The position numbers and the translations under genes are program-made. Shown here in pieces: positions 32,359 to 43,974 of a stretch of 47,296 nt of DNA. The notes under the pieces were generated by a model that saw only the letters and a program-made list of their open reading frames with translations, had not been told where the DNA came from and searched no databases. The number at the start of each line of letters is the position of its first letter. Positions within the stretch are counted from its first letter, which is position 1. This stretch comes from Parastagonospora avenae f. sp. tritici 18332-5 (taxonomy: Eukaryota; Ascomycota; Dothideomycetes; Pleosporales; Phaeosphaeriaceae), in contig JAFJTR010000137.1 in assembly GCA_022559985.1 (NCBI GenBank), forward strand, positions 1 through 47,296. Reading direction: 5' to 3'.

Positions 32359-34090
32359 TTTTGCGGTTAAAATCTTGCAGCTTATAATTTTGAGAGCGAG
32401 GCGCGAAAACATTGTGGACGTGCAGAAAGGTTGTGGGCAGTCATGGAGTGGTTGAGCTAGCGCCAAGACACGCGCATTTTGAGGCTAACACGACCTACGA
32501 GGTGAAAGTGAAGAATCGAAGAAGAGAGCATGGAGAGGACATGTGCTCCCATAAGGGGACTCGGCAATGAGGACATACCGCTGCGTGGAAAGAGCATCTT
32601 ATATCCAGTATCAGATCAAGAGCAAGATCGTCGAGAAGATTGCGATTGTAGCCATCCTGACACGACCAGATTGCACAGCTATGATAAATTGGCAGTTTGG
32701 AAACATTTTGTGTACCTTCTGCGACTCCTGACGTCGTTCAATGGACCAGATTCGATTGAGAGCTACCAGGATGTTTAGGCTTGTGAAGAAGACATTGAAA
32801 ATGAGAAAGTAAAAGATTCGAAAGACCACGACTCCTATTCTTTCCAGCCGGCATACATTATTCCTTGAGCGAGGTTCATTGCATTCCATCAGCGGAAGCC
32901 GCTGTACAGCAACAGGAGTACCGGGTCAAGTACGAATACATGGTTGGGCTACCTGATGCAGACTGTATTCGAAATCCTTCTGCCATGTGACCAGTGGTTA
33001 GTTGCCATCGTTAACAATACGAAAGTATGCAGTCTCGAAATATTTCCCAGATCAAAGTGCCCACTCCCAACCCCGCAACATATGTAACGAGATGCGATTG
33101 ATGGATTTCGTCGCGTCCATGGATTGATGACCCCCCATGAGGTTCATTTGAACCGCGGCGATGCTTGAGCGGGGACAAGCAAACGTTCCCAAGGCCGGCA
33201 AAATGCACGATTACGATCGCCCAGGCTCATGACGCGTTCCACGATCGTGTGAACATGTCGTGGCAAATCCTCGGCACCACGTTTTGCTCTAAGTGTTTTA
33301 AACAGCCCATCTTCGTTGGATCTAACCCGATTTGGATTTAGTGCGGCATGATCGTCTCGCAACGACTCAGGCTCAGAACACATCTTGATCGAGCAGAAGA
33401 CCTCGAGCATGTTGCAGTTCTTCAACTGACAACTCCAACCACGATAATTGTCGTCGTGTACCCGGTCAGAAGGACGCAAGACGTTATTTTCCCCGGATTA
33501 CGGCCCACGGCGAGGCGGCTGAACTCTATTGAACGCGTGGCGGAACGACGATGACCTGAACAATCAAGAAGCAATTCTCCGCCAAATATCGCGCACGAAT
33601 CAATTTGTCGGTACTTCGCGTGTGACGTTCTTGCGCTGCTTACAATCAATATGGCTCGTTATTCAATATCAAACACCCGGCGTGTAGTCGCGACAAGATT
33701 CGCTAATGACAGGGTGTCAGTTTAGCCGCTTCAGTACCCCATAAACGCCAAGAGGGTCAAGCAGCAGCCACGAAGGCTTCGTCTAGATTGCTTGGGAGCC
33801 ACACCAAGAGTTTTCTGGAAGGAAACCCTGTCGGCACTGTTTCGTCGGGAGCCACGGAGTAATGAAGATCACTAAGATGTGGTCCCCGTTCGCTTATGCG
33901 CCCCGCAATGCAGGATTGCTTGTCGTGGCATGGCGATATTAACGGTGTCGGTGGGAAGTGGGTATGCTCAATCTGGGAGAAGGCGGTGCTGTATCGACTG
34001 GTATAAGAAGAGTTGGCACCCAGGTTGTTAATGAAATCATCCCACCGCCTCTCAGTCAATCTTTACAGTCAGCATCCCACTCCAGTCACC
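32359..34090. other. 1.7-kb gap; GH10 xylanase promoter in its right part
   Basis: No gene recognised between 32359 and 33700. From about 33700 the sequence is the promoter of the GH10 xylanase, with the XlnR-type site, a CreA-type site and a TATA box listed separately. Confidence 0.55.
33721..33727 (-). promoter_or_regulatory. XlnR-type site GGCTAAA upstream of GH10 xylanase
   Basis: TTTAGCC on the plus strand, so GGCTAAA on the minus strand, 364 bases before the GH10 start. This is the consensus for XlnR/Xyr1-type xylanase activators. A matching site lies before the GH11 gene. A CreA-type repressor site (GCGGGG on the minus strand) is at 33901-33906 and a TATAAG box at 34002-34007. Confidence 0.45.
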
Positions 34091-35247
34091 ATGAAGCTCT
34101 CTTTCACCACTCTCCTTGCCGCTAGCGCGCTGGCCGCTGCTGTTCCAGTTGCAGAGCCAGAGCCGCTTCTCGATTCCCGTCAGGCTCAGAGCATTGATGC
34201 TGCCATGAAGGCGAAGGGCAGGAAGTACTTCGGTACTGCCACTGACCCCGGCCGATTCAACAGCGGACAGAACGCCGCCGTTATCAAGGCCAACTTTGGT
34301 CAAATCACCCCAGAGAACAGGTAAGAGTTGGGTTTCGTCCTTCAGTTCCGATCGGTAGATGCTGACTCTCCACAGCATGAAGTGGGACGCCACTGAGGGC
34401 ACCCGGGGCAAGTTCACCCTCACGACCGCAGACCAGACTGCGAAATTCGCCAAAGACAACGGCCAGCTTCTCCGTGGTCACACCACCGTCTGGCACTCGC
34501 AGCTTCCCGGCTGGGTCTCCCAGATTCGCGATAAGGCCACCCTGACCACTGTAATTCAAGACCACGTCCAGGGTGTCATGGGACACTTCAAAGGACAAGT
34601 CTACGCGTGGGACGTAATCAACGAGATGCTGGAAGAAAAGTGGGTTCTATGAGATCAACTTGACCCAGAGTAGACCGCTAATTGATGTGTAGTGGTGGCT
34701 TCCGCGCCAGCGTTTTCTACAACGTCTTGGGTGAGGACTTTGGTAAGCCATCCAGGCTCCGACTGTACGCGACTCATGACTAACTCAAACAGTTCGCATC
34801 GCCTTCGAGGCGGCCAAGAAGGCTGATCCTGATGCGAAGCGTTACATCAACGACTACAACCTTGACACTGCTTCTTACGCGAAGACCCAGGGTATGATCA
34901 AGAACGTTAAGAAGTGGATCGCTGCTGGCATTCCAATCGACGGTATTGGTTCGCAGACCCACTTGACTGCTGGCCAGGGCGCCAACTCCGTCGGCGCTAT
35001 GGCTGCTCTTTGCGCTGCTGCCCCGGAGTGCGCCATGACCGAAGTCGACATCCAGAACGCTTCGTCCTCTGACTGGGCGAACGTTGTTAAGGCTTGCTTG
35101 CAGCAGAAGAACTGTGTTGGTATCACCGCGTGGGGTGTTCGCGACCAGGACTCGTGGAGGCCTCAGGGCAACCCTCTCCTGTTCGACTCCAGCTTCAAGC
35201 CCAAGGCGGCTTACACCCAGGTCCTCAACGCCATCAACGGCTCTTAA
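34091..35247 (+). CDS. secreted GH10 endo-1,4-beta-xylanase
   Basis: Cleaves xylan backbones outside the cell. Four exons, 34091-34320, 34376-34639, 34693-34742 and 34793-35247, give 332 residues. The signal peptide is about residues 1-17, followed by a short propeptide-like segment (EPEPLLDSR). The GH10 barrel has the WDVINE acid/base Glu160 and the TEVD nucleophile Glu265; GHTTVWHSQLPGW and ITAWGVRDQDSWR shape the substrate cleft. No carbohydrate-binding module, linker or membrane anchor. All introns keep frame. It lies 2 kb from the end of the GH11 xylanase with a DUF2293 gene between. Induction by xylose/xylan and glucose repression are suggested by the promoter sites. Confidence 0.96.
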
Positions 35248-35924
35248 TCACCTGAAGCAACTCCTACTCTTCCATGTACATATTCTTATCGGACCTTGTC
35301 CAACATACTCTTAAAGGTCGCTAGCGACCAATGCGAATCCAAGCGATGCGTGCCTCATTTGAGCTTGCTTCTGCCTGTGATCTTCTGTTACCTATGTGCT
35401 CGATTCCCAGCTTTAATGATCCGAAAATCACTTCGTTCGCTAGTCTTCTCTTCTACCAGTGTTAGCCGAAACAGATTGGGGGCATTGATCCTCACACTCT
35501 TCCGCCTCTCATTATCTATCAGATTCAGTCCACATGCTGCGTCCGGGTTTGCTTCCAGTTGAGCTGCGTCTTCAATCTGGATGGCTTTTGTGGTATGTAT
35601 GCGTCAGAGGTCGGGCCATGGAATCATGGTCGAAGAAAGGGATTGGAGGTGGACACCCAAAACAGCCTAGCGGACTTGCAAAACCGCGCTAGCTGCGCCC
35701 CTGGCAATTGCAACACCGAAACCTCTGGACAAAGCCGCGAACAATCAAATCTTCGAACAACAAGACCAACCCACGAACAAAGATCTTGACTTTGAATCAA
35801 GTCACAATGATCCTTGAAGAGCTGCAGCTTAGTTCCATCAGTGCGCGGTCTTCGCCGTGATAATCGTCACGACAACAACTAACAACAGCGCGTCAACCCA
35901 GCGTAAAGTCTGACCAGCAACAAC
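35248..35924. other. intergenic region, no gene seen
   Basis: 677 bp: 3' region of GH10 and promoter of the DUF2293 gene. The small frames are featureless. Confidence 0.6.
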
Positions 35925-36828
35925 ATGTTCAGCGAAATAACAGTCCCGCCCAATTCGCCCATGCCGCAAGGCTATGCATTCCTCGCGAAAGGCATAGCGT
36001 TCAAAACCCTCCACTGCAGAAAAGCCACCCGCGAGGCGAAGAAGCCTTTATATGTCGTGGTGGACAACAAACGCACGCTCGGTCTCCGAGCCCCCAAAAA
36101 CATCATCTCCGAGATCCACCAGAAAGCAAATGAAACATTGACGACTCGACGCGCAGCAGTTCAAAAGCGCGATGACTCCGATATCTCCAAAACCACCGCG
36201 GAGATCAAGGCTCAGTTTCCAAAGATGCCAGCCACGGAACGAGAGTTGGTTCTAAAGCATGGCTTCAAGAAGCACTCGCGCCGTGTAGGACGAACGGGCA
36301 CGCTCACTCTTAACGCGAAAGTAAAGCTAGCCGTCGTCGCACACATCCGACACATGCATACCGACTACGAGGCCTTGTTACGCGCCGGTATGTCCAGAGA
36401 GGCCGCGAGAGTCGCCATATTAAAGACGATTGACACTGTGATGCGAGAGTGGGGGTGTGCTCAAGGTAAGAATGGGAGATGTTTTTTCCAACGAGCACGA
36501 TAGCTGACGTCTCGAGTCAAGGTCACTCGCGGCGTTCAGGTGACAAGGAGTCGAAAAAGCAGAAGCAGAAGGAGGTTGCAACACGGAAGAGCCCGAGACA
36601 GAAGTCTGCGGCATTGCCATTCGAGGGCGGTGAAGATGATGATGGCGACTCTGATTACATGTGTGTTTTAAACCCAACAGTTCCATATCCACCGGCTAAC
36701 CTCTACTAGTCCTTGATTGCAGCTCGCGATTCGTGGACGAATGGCAATATTACGGTATGAAATGCGGCCGAGGGTCAACTCAGCACGATGGTTTTGTCGG
36801 TTCTCATCCAACGAATCCTGCTCAATAA
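35925..36828 (+). CDS. DUF2293-domain protein
   Basis: Exons 35925-36465, 36522-36660 and 36723-36828 give 261 residues. The conserved DUF2293 segment spans about residues 100-180 (FPKMPATERELVLKHGF, VGRTGTL, KLAVVAHIRHMHTDYEALL) and is a compact, basic, helical domain of unknown activity found across ascomycetes. A Lys/Ser-rich nuclear-signal-like stretch (DKESKKQKQKEVATRKSPRQK) and an acidic patch follow, so a nuclear role is my guess. The last intron (GTGTGT donor, CTAAC branch, GATTGCAG acceptor) is likely but not certain; without it the protein ends 17 codons later at 36709. It has no evident link to xylan use despite its position between two xylanases. Confidence 0.82.
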
Positions 36829-37250
36829 TAGCAGTCCTCGCAACGTAATTGATTGCCATGCTCTTGTAACTCGGCTGTTCAAGTCTGTGTAGCGGGCGAG
36901 GTATGCTGCGAACGTTTCTTGCGGGCTCTCGAAAATGCATGGGCAAGCACAATAGTAAGCACTAGGTGCGCTAGGAACGAATCCTGTCTTTTACTCGCGA
37001 CTTGGAGGATCCACCAATTACAGCAGTGAGGGCAATCGCGACAGCAGCGAGTCAATGTCAGTACTATTGGTAATTTACCAATTCAGCTGCGATGTGTACT
37101 GAAGAAGTGGCATAAACACATACGGCTCAGACAAAAGAGAATTCGAACGACAGTCAGTGATCGCTCAAAAACAAGATCTTGGACACGAGTTACGTAGCTT
37201 GAATTGTGCTATCTGGCGACCCTTTATGCCCTGAATTTCCATGCGGTCAT
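36829..37250. other. convergent intergenic region, no gene seen
   Basis: 422 bp between the 3' ends of the DUF2293 and GH11 genes. Confidence 0.6.
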
Positions 37251-37998
37251 TTAACTGACAGTGATGGTGCTAGTTCCGCTGGGCAACTTAGTACCGTTGG
37301 CGAATGCCTCAGTGACAAAGAACATGTTCTGCTCGAAGGTGCCGAGGCGGTATCCGAATTTAGCCCAAGCATCGAAATGCTCGCCGGTGTTAATTGTGCC
37401 GGACACTGCGCCGACCTTCTTCTCAGACTCATCGCGCACGGAGAAGTACTGAATAAAGGTTCGGGTTCCTTCGATGGATGGCTTCTGCACGCGCTGGGCA
37501 GTGTAGAAAGCGTACTTGTTGCCTTGCGACGTAAAGTTGCCGCGCAGTGTCCAGGGTTCACCGGGAGCCAGAACGTCCCAAGATTCGATGATGTAGTACT
37601 CGACGAGCGCGTTGCGGGTCCAACCGTACAGGGAGAGGTAGCCAGGACCTTTGGGGTTGTATGTTCCCTGGTACTTCACGGTCCTAATGCACACCAACAT
37701 TAGCATATGTAGCGATGGTTTTGATGTGTGCTACTCACTTTCGGCCCGCTTGCCATCCAGTTCCGGCTACCATGCCGCCGCCTGCCTGTCCACTCCACGA
37801 GCAAGAGTACTTTCCGCCTCCCTGCTGCTGACAGCTGAATTGGCCTTGTCCTTCAGTCCACCATTGCCATGGAGCATTTTGACGAGTGGCGAGGCCGTTG
37901 GGCATGGGGCTGTCGACTGCTCCCAGGCCACTTGGTGCTGCCAGAGCGCTGGGGACCAGTGCTAGGGCAGTAGCGACGATAGCCGTGAATGAGACCAT
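37251..37998 (-). CDS. secreted GH11 endo-1,4-beta-xylanase
   Basis: Cleaves xylan outside the cell. Two exons, 37998-37739 and 37683-37251, give 230 residues. The signal peptide is about 1-20, ending PSALA, with a propeptide-like piece to about residue 40 (NGLATR). The jelly-roll domain has YLSLYGWTRNALVEYY with nucleophile Glu115, the thumb PSIEGTRTFIQYFSVR, and acid/base Glu212 in FFVTEAF. The N-terminal strands are unusual: instead of the aromatic YYYSFW-type opening there is WQWWTEGQGQFSCQQQ with Cys56 and Cys66 placed for a local disulphide. A TATAAA box lies 70 bases upstream and an XlnR-type site 176 bases upstream. Met at 37998 was chosen because the frame's earlier part overlaps the TATA box. 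Confidence 0.95.
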
Positions 37999-38067
37999 TA
38001 TGATTTTCGGCTTCTGGTGTGAGGTGTGGCTGATTTGGTATCGGTAATGAACGTCTCCCAGGCCATC

Positions 38068-38073
38068 TTTATA
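38068..38073 (-). promoter_or_regulatory. TATA box of GH11 xylanase
   Basis: TATAAA on the minus strand, 70 bases upstream of the GH11 ATG; fixes the start of translation downstream of it. Confidence 0.6.
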
Positions 38074-38173
38074 CAAGAGGTAGCCATAATAAGACCAAGA
38101 AATGTCGACGACGCTTATTGAACTCAATTTGATAACCGGGCTTGGTCTTCACCGCTGGCCAGCACATCGTGTC

Positions 38174-38180
38174 TTTAGCC
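38174..38180 (-). promoter_or_regulatory. XlnR-type site GGCTAAA upstream of GH11 xylanase
   Basis: GGCTAAA read on the coding strand, 176 bases before the ATG and about 100 bases upstream of the TATA box. Same heptamer as in the GH10 promoter. Confidence 0.5.
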
Positions 38181-39917
38181 AGTGGTCTGTGAGAAGTTCC
38201 TGGATTGGAGATCAGCGCGAGCGGAAGCCAAGTTTCAGGTTGAGGATTAAGCCCGGCACCTCAAATTCACCGAGCCTGGGGTGCATCAGCAGATGCACGA
38301 TGAATATTGTCCTTCCCCACTTTTTTAATATGGCACTTGAGTGCCTGTTTCGTTCAAGACCGCATGTAGATGGCGAAACGTCCGGTACTATAGCCGATTG
38401 GCATCTCTACGTACACCGTGATCCAGACGTCTGATTCCGGTGGGAAAAGAGCAACGCAGATTTCATTCCTACAGCGCAAGTCCTCTTGGAACAACGTCAG
38501 ATGTGGCAGCTTTTGATCGAGTTAGTTCATGCGCATGAACAGAACAGTAAGACATCTTTAGATCTAGATGAGGTATCGGTTATTCAGACCGGAGGTATTA
38601 CAGGCTTTTGACGACGTTGTGGGGCGACATTCTCAGGGTCCAGCTATCATTGGCGGCCAATTCAAGAGCCTCATTCCGCAGGTCTGGCGATGGGTGGCAA
38701 GTGTGAGGACATCAGCCTGTTAACATTGGTAGATGCTGACCACAGTCGCTGCGTGTGATAGGCGTCGCGTCTCATTCGGCAAGATGATAAAGCGTATTTA
38801 TCAGGGAGTCCGGGGGATGAATGTGCACATGTATAGACAGTGCTGGTCGACAGAAATGTTGTTCTGGAAGGGAGACGAGGCAGTTTTGAGGTCCGTGCTG
38901 GACGATTAACGTTACATCATTACAAGAAACCACTCTTCAGCATCTCATCATTGCCATAGATACTGAGTTGTTCGCAACAACGAAGACACACGTCTCTCCG
39001 ATTCTACAGCAGCCATGTTCATATGTTCCTAATCTAAGGAACGCTTAACACCTTTCAGTTTACGACAGTCGAGCTCCCCAAGGTTTGTAGCTAAACCATG
39101 CGCGACGGCACACCTCCTGCGAATACACGAAGGTATCGCTCATTTACGTCCGCTGGACTCAAAGAGCGACAGATTTATTGTTTGAAGTTCTTGCGTCAAC
39201 AAAATTGTCTGCCAGGATACGTTGACGAACTGACCACGTCGATTGTTGAAGCTGATCAATGTCAGCTGATATCTAACATTCTAAGGTTCTGAGGTAGATC
39301 AGGAACCGTCAGAGGAAGGACAAGGAAGCAGTTGGCTTTGCTTGGAGACTTCAATCGTGATGGAGCTCATTGAAGTTCGGTAATTGTCTCTATACGTTTG
39401 ATTGTACCAACATGCGGAATAATTCTGGAAGGATATGGTACAGACGCCGGACGTCGCAACCCGCAAATCATGGCAGTCTCAACCACTGTGCATGAGTACC
39501 ACTGTTGAAGCTCGCTTAGAAGCAAACATCATGCAAAGACCTCAAAGTGGAGTTCGCTTTCAATGGCCTCGCGGACGTCACCTTGATGTGGTTGGGACTG
39601 TATTGCTGATAAACCGCGCGCAGACTGGAGCAGCCTATCACAACAATCTACATGTCGCGAACGGTGAGATCCTGCTCGATGTGCGAGTGTACCAGGTATA
39701 CAATTAGCTGCGTCCATAACGCCGTATGACTGTTCCACATGTACTCTACCGACCATACATGGTGCAGGATAAGCACTAAGTTACCAAATTTAAGGCCAGC
39801 GTGTTTGAGCATATCTCAGCTTTTTGGCGTATAACTTCGCACCACTCTCTAATCATCGTCTCAAAGCCTTCGCAGATCATCTCGACCCAAAACTCACTTC
39901 AAGGAAGATACGCGAAA

Positions 39918-41611
39918 ATGGCTGAAAAGATTGCAGCACATATCTCACCCCATATGCTCGACAATGGCCTTGACAGCGATCTCCGCGGTCAGTGTTCAGA
40001 GGATGGACAGGTGATGGAGCAAATGGGCAAACTGTAACAGCTCAAGCGTCGCTTCAACGTGTTCTCAATATTTGGTTTGTGCATCACTCTGCTTTGCAGC
40101 TGGGAAGCACTTGGCATGTCTTTGGGCGTCAGCATGACTGCTGGTGGCTCCTCGAGCCTCGTGTACGGCCTAGTCTTCACATTCACGGGAAGCCTGGCAT
40201 GCGCGGCAAGAATAGCAGAGATTGCGAGCATATGCCCGATTTCTGGCGCGCCGATGCACTGGTCGTACATGTTTGCGCCGAAGGAGTAGAAAGTCGCCGT
40301 TTCTTTTATCCAAGGTAGGCGGTTCCTAATACATGTGAAACGAATCTCGCTGACGCCTACTAGGCTGGGTCACCATGTTTGCGTGGCAAGCCACGGGCGC
40401 GTCTTTGTGCTTCCTGATAGCAGGTCAATTGCAAGGGATTGTGAAACTCAACAACCCGGGCTTTGTCATCGAGCGCTGGCACAAAAACGCTGATAATGTG
40501 GGCCATCGTCTTATGTACGTATCTCCAGCATATTTGGACGATCAAACTGCTTCCATCGCTTGAGATATTCATGGGCACATTACACATCTTGATGTTCTTC
40601 GTTCTTTTCTTGGTTATGTTGATCATGGGCCGCAATGCGAGCACCCAATTTGTCTTCACTGGTTTCGTTAACCAAACCGGGTGGCAGAGCGATGAAGTCG
40701 CATGGTTCATCGGGCTATTACCCGCAATCTTCGCATTTGTTGGTAGGTCAGCCAAACATCATCTAACGGTTCATTCTGACGAATGCACAGGCTTCGATGG
40801 CGCGATTCACCTCTCAGAAGAGACCGAACGAAGCGCGCATGTAATTCCAAAAGTCATCCTCTGGACAGTCCGAGTCAATGGGCCGATGGCTTGGATCTTC
40901 GCAATCCTCTGCATGTTCGGCATCTGCGACTTTGCAGCAGTTATCCACACAACTACCGGGTATCCGTTGATCGAGATTCTGCTACAAACGACACGAAGCC
41001 GGGCAAGCGCAACAGCTATCATGGCTCTCATCCTAACCACAAATTCCGGGGCCATGTTTGGAGACATTGCAAGCGTGACCCGGCTTACTTGGGCATTTGC
41101 TCGAGACGACGGATTTCTGTTTTCGAACTATCTCAGGCGCATCGACACAGACCAGCGCATCCCTATTCGTGCGGTGAACCTTTTCTGCGGCGTCGTTGCC
41201 TTACTGTCATTGATCAACATCGGCTCCACGGTCGCGCTCAATGCTATCCTCTTGCTAACGACAATATCATTATATGTATCGTATAGTATCCCCATCGCCT
41301 GTCTTATCTCCATGCAAATTCGCGTCAAAGAAAAAATCTACAATTCAGATGCCGGCCATGCTATGGTCTCCGAAGAGCGACTTGTTTTTGGTCCGTGGAA
41401 TTTGGGGAATTGGGGCATGATGGTCAATATCTGCGCTGTTTGCTACGCATCCTTGCTGATCCCGTTCATGGCGTTGCTGACCAGCTTGCCACTCACAGCG
41501 GCCACCATGAACTATGCCGGACCGATTTTTCTCTTCGTTCTGTGCTTCGCAAGCGCTGATTATGTTGTAAGAGGACGGCATATTTTCATCGGGGCCCGAA
41601 AGGAGACATGA
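39918..41611 (+). pseudogene. broken APC-family permease (choline/GABA/amino-acid type)
   Basis: Related to plasma-membrane choline/GABA-type permeases with 12 spans. The coherent protein is read from ATG 39918 to the stop at 41611 with introns at 40315-40363 and 40743-40790. It is interrupted three times. TAA at 40035-40037 lies between MGKL and QLKRRFNVFSIFG. TAG at 40287-40289 lies between FAPKE and KVAVSFIQGWVTMF. A shift in a run of five A at 40483-40487 lies between ERWHK and TLIMWAIVL. From about 40490 to the end the frame is open and well conserved (GFDGAIHLSEETERSA, GDIASVTRLTWAFARDDG). The lesions therefore look recent. A 30-bp in-frame segment (40011-40040, GTGATG..ACAG) could remove the first stop only if introns that short were spliced. 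Confidence 0.8.
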
Positions 41612-42044
41612 CGTTCGAGCGATAAAACCAGTGGAATGTTGCAAAGCATTGGGGAACATCAACACCTCAGATCGGATCTCATAGAGGCAAAAAATCTGTT
41701 CAAGAGAAACAACGTTCGACCCATGCTCTCTGATTCTATCAGCTGAATGTAGGGATGTTGTGTAACATGTCATACGATGCGATTAGTCGCTGGAACCGAT
41801 GAACAGCTTTCTTTCCACACTAATAGGTAGTACCCTCGAAGCACAACCCGTATTGTAGACTAGTTTCGAAAAGACCTCAGTCAGACTCCAAGTTCTCATC
41901 GCCTGTGACAGAGCATATGCCGCCACAGCCATACTCCGAACCATGACCACAACGTGGCACATACCTGCCATCCACTAGTTCGACATAAAAGCGACCGCCT
42001 TGAATTTGGGAATCTAAATCTTCTTCCTTGTCCTGATACTCATT
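41612..42044. other. intergenic region, no gene seen
   Basis: 433 bp downstream of the broken permease; featureless short frames. Confidence 0.5.
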
Positions 42045-42734
42045 CTATGCGTTGCTAGAGCGGTGCTCAGAGATGAGACCTGGCTCGGCACATTGGTATC
42101 GCATCCGATGATCCGGAAGACCGTCGTCATGACCTATTAGTTGATCGTGAAGAGTTGCTTCCAGAGCCACCTCTTGTGCAGCCTTTACGTTCTGCTTCAT
42201 GCTGCTTTTGAGAAAAATTTGATGCCCTCGTCTCACGTTGTTTTCTGCGTTCTCATCCTCGTCACTCCAGCATGTCTTGGTTCGCATTGTAGACCAGTCT
42301 ACGTTGTGCAGATGCGGGCATTTCCTCAGCGTACGCCATATCACCCCCTAGACCAGAATATTGATAGAAGTCTGGACTATAAGCGGCATGTTCGCCATGA
42401 CCTAGCTCTACGAGAGGTGGATGTGTTGGGTAATCGTCTGGGAACGCATCGCTTGAGTCGCCGAAGATAGGTCGTCGAGACATGAATGGATCTGAAGGGG
42501 TCTTGAGTTGCACCTTATGATTTCAGGTCTGTGGTTGAGTCGGTTTAGGACTTTGGCTTCGAGGACCTTATCGGCTTGAGGTATAGGTCTTGCTTTAGTG
42601 AGCTTGTAGTATAGAGATAATAGGACAAGAGCGTTATCAGTCGCACTGAGTTGGCGACAAGACTCTTGAAATACCGGTTCGCCAGACTTCAGCCTTGCTC
42701 CGCCTCGTTGGTTTGCAGATGCTGGGTCGCTCAT
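42045..42734 (-). pseudogene. possible broken gene spread over three frames
   Basis: Protein-like sequence passes from one minus-strand frame to the next. It begins MSDPASANQRGG..KSGEP at 42734 and runs to LNRLNHRPEIIR (about 42512). It continues in a second frame as VQLKTPSDPFMSRRPIFGD to NANQDMLE (42513-42262), then in a third as SDEDENAENNVRRGHQIFL to the stop at 42045. The joins show no good intron signals, so single-base frameshifts are the simpler reading. No family recognised; the composition (charged, low in hydrophobics) suggests a soluble protein. It could also be an active gene with introns I failed to place, or chance. Confidence 0.35.
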
Positions 42735-43468
42735 TCGAGGAATTTTGCATGGTGGAAAGTCGGATGTAGGGAAATTTAAGCGTCATTGGTAGATCCGTAT
42801 CTATGGTCGTACAGATCTGTTCCCACAAGCGACTCTTTACAGTCCAATGAGAGCATATGAGCTTTTGATAGGGTGTGGGCTATAGCGTTAGGTATGTATG
42901 AGGCTTATCAAGACGCACCATGTTCATAGGAACACGCTTTCTGCAGGGTGCCTCGGTCGACTCCTCCATGCGCAGCGTGCAAATTCGAACGCCGCAAGCG
43001 ACATATTGCGTGGCATTTTAAGCTGAGATTGCGCATGCTGACCTAAGTACACAGCTGCGCTGGAGGGACTGTGTTCATACACGATCGACCCAAGAATTCA
43101 CCCGATTGTCGCCACCCTAGTTGATGGTGACACACCTGTGCGCCACGCAAAAGGTGGAAAGGAAAGCGTGGAAGGAAACAAGTTCTTGTTCAAGAGCAAG
43201 TGGTAAGGGAAACTTAGGCGTACACATGCTGATCGAATGATAGATTGACATCTCGATGTTGTGGCAAATCACATCTGCTTCCCACATTCACGACTCCGAC
43301 GACAAAGTTCGCATGCTTGTATTTTTGGCCTGAATTTACATGGAGGAGTCAAAACATGATGACACCTTTTCAATGGCCACACATATAGCGCCGCAATCAA
43401 TACATTTAGAGTTCCGCAAGAATTTTGACGTTGGGATTCCACTGCGCCGCTATAGGCCGGCCTACCAA
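42735..43468. other. intergenic region, no gene seen
   Basis: 734 bp without recognisable features. Confidence 0.5.
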
Positions 43469-43974
43469 TCAGATTCCGAGTACGTACGCGACCCCGTAAG
43501 CTATACAGAGATTTAGAACAGCTACGATGAACTCACGAAGTTTGTTCTCAACTCCAAAGATACGTTTCATGGTGCAGCAACCAGAAACGCGAATCAAAGC
43601 GCCACAGATGCACCACAAATTTCGCTGACGATCAAAGTCTGTAATAACATTATTCATTTGTCCTTGCACCGTTGCATTGGGTCCCAATTTTGTGACCACC
43701 GAGACGCCCTGCTGCGAGACATCCCACTGATATCTTCCACTTCCTTTGTCCACAACAGCCCATGTCGTCTGGAACGACTAGTATGATGTCAAATTTGAGT
43801 GCAAGCCAAATGCATACATCCGACGCATTTGGACTCCCTTTCTTGATGCGCACCGGCCACACCAGGTGCACAATAGTGGAAAGGATAGCTAGCCCCACCA
43901 CGAGCCAACTTACGACCTCCGGATGATTGTCGTTCTAGCCAATGAGGTAAGTTGTGCCATAATGAGAAATCCAA
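43469..43974 (-). pseudogene. fragmentary fungal integral membrane protein
   Basis: Two minus-strand frames make one coherent protein. The upstream frame (43901-43770) reads SWLVVGLAILSTIVHLVW, a membrane span, then a loop RIKKGSPNASDVCIWLALKFDIIL. The downstream frame (about 43780-43469) reads TTWAVVDKGSGRYQWDVSQQ, KLGPNATVQGQMNNVITDF and a C-terminal span (REFIVAVLNLCIAYGVAYV). The join near 43775 lacks splice signals and the upstream frame is closed by a stop (LIG*NDNHPEVV). It resembles small four-span fungal membrane proteins of unknown role, but I cannot name the family. Interpreted as a decayed gene; an intron-rich intact gene is less likely. Confidence 0.45.

Larger units (their letters stand above)
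37999..39917. other. 1.9-kb gap; GH11 promoter then no recognisable gene
   Basis: The first 250 bases are the GH11 promoter. Between 38450 and 39900 I see only short frames (for example 39098-39292 and 39435-39707, plus strand) without features. This may be decayed DNA like the region that follows. Confidence 0.5.

Noticed and set aside
40011..40040. 30-bp in-frame GT..AG segment that would remove the first permease stop
   Set aside because: Shorter than introns seen anywhere else in this window (47 bp or more), with no room for a branch site; it would not cure the other two lesions.
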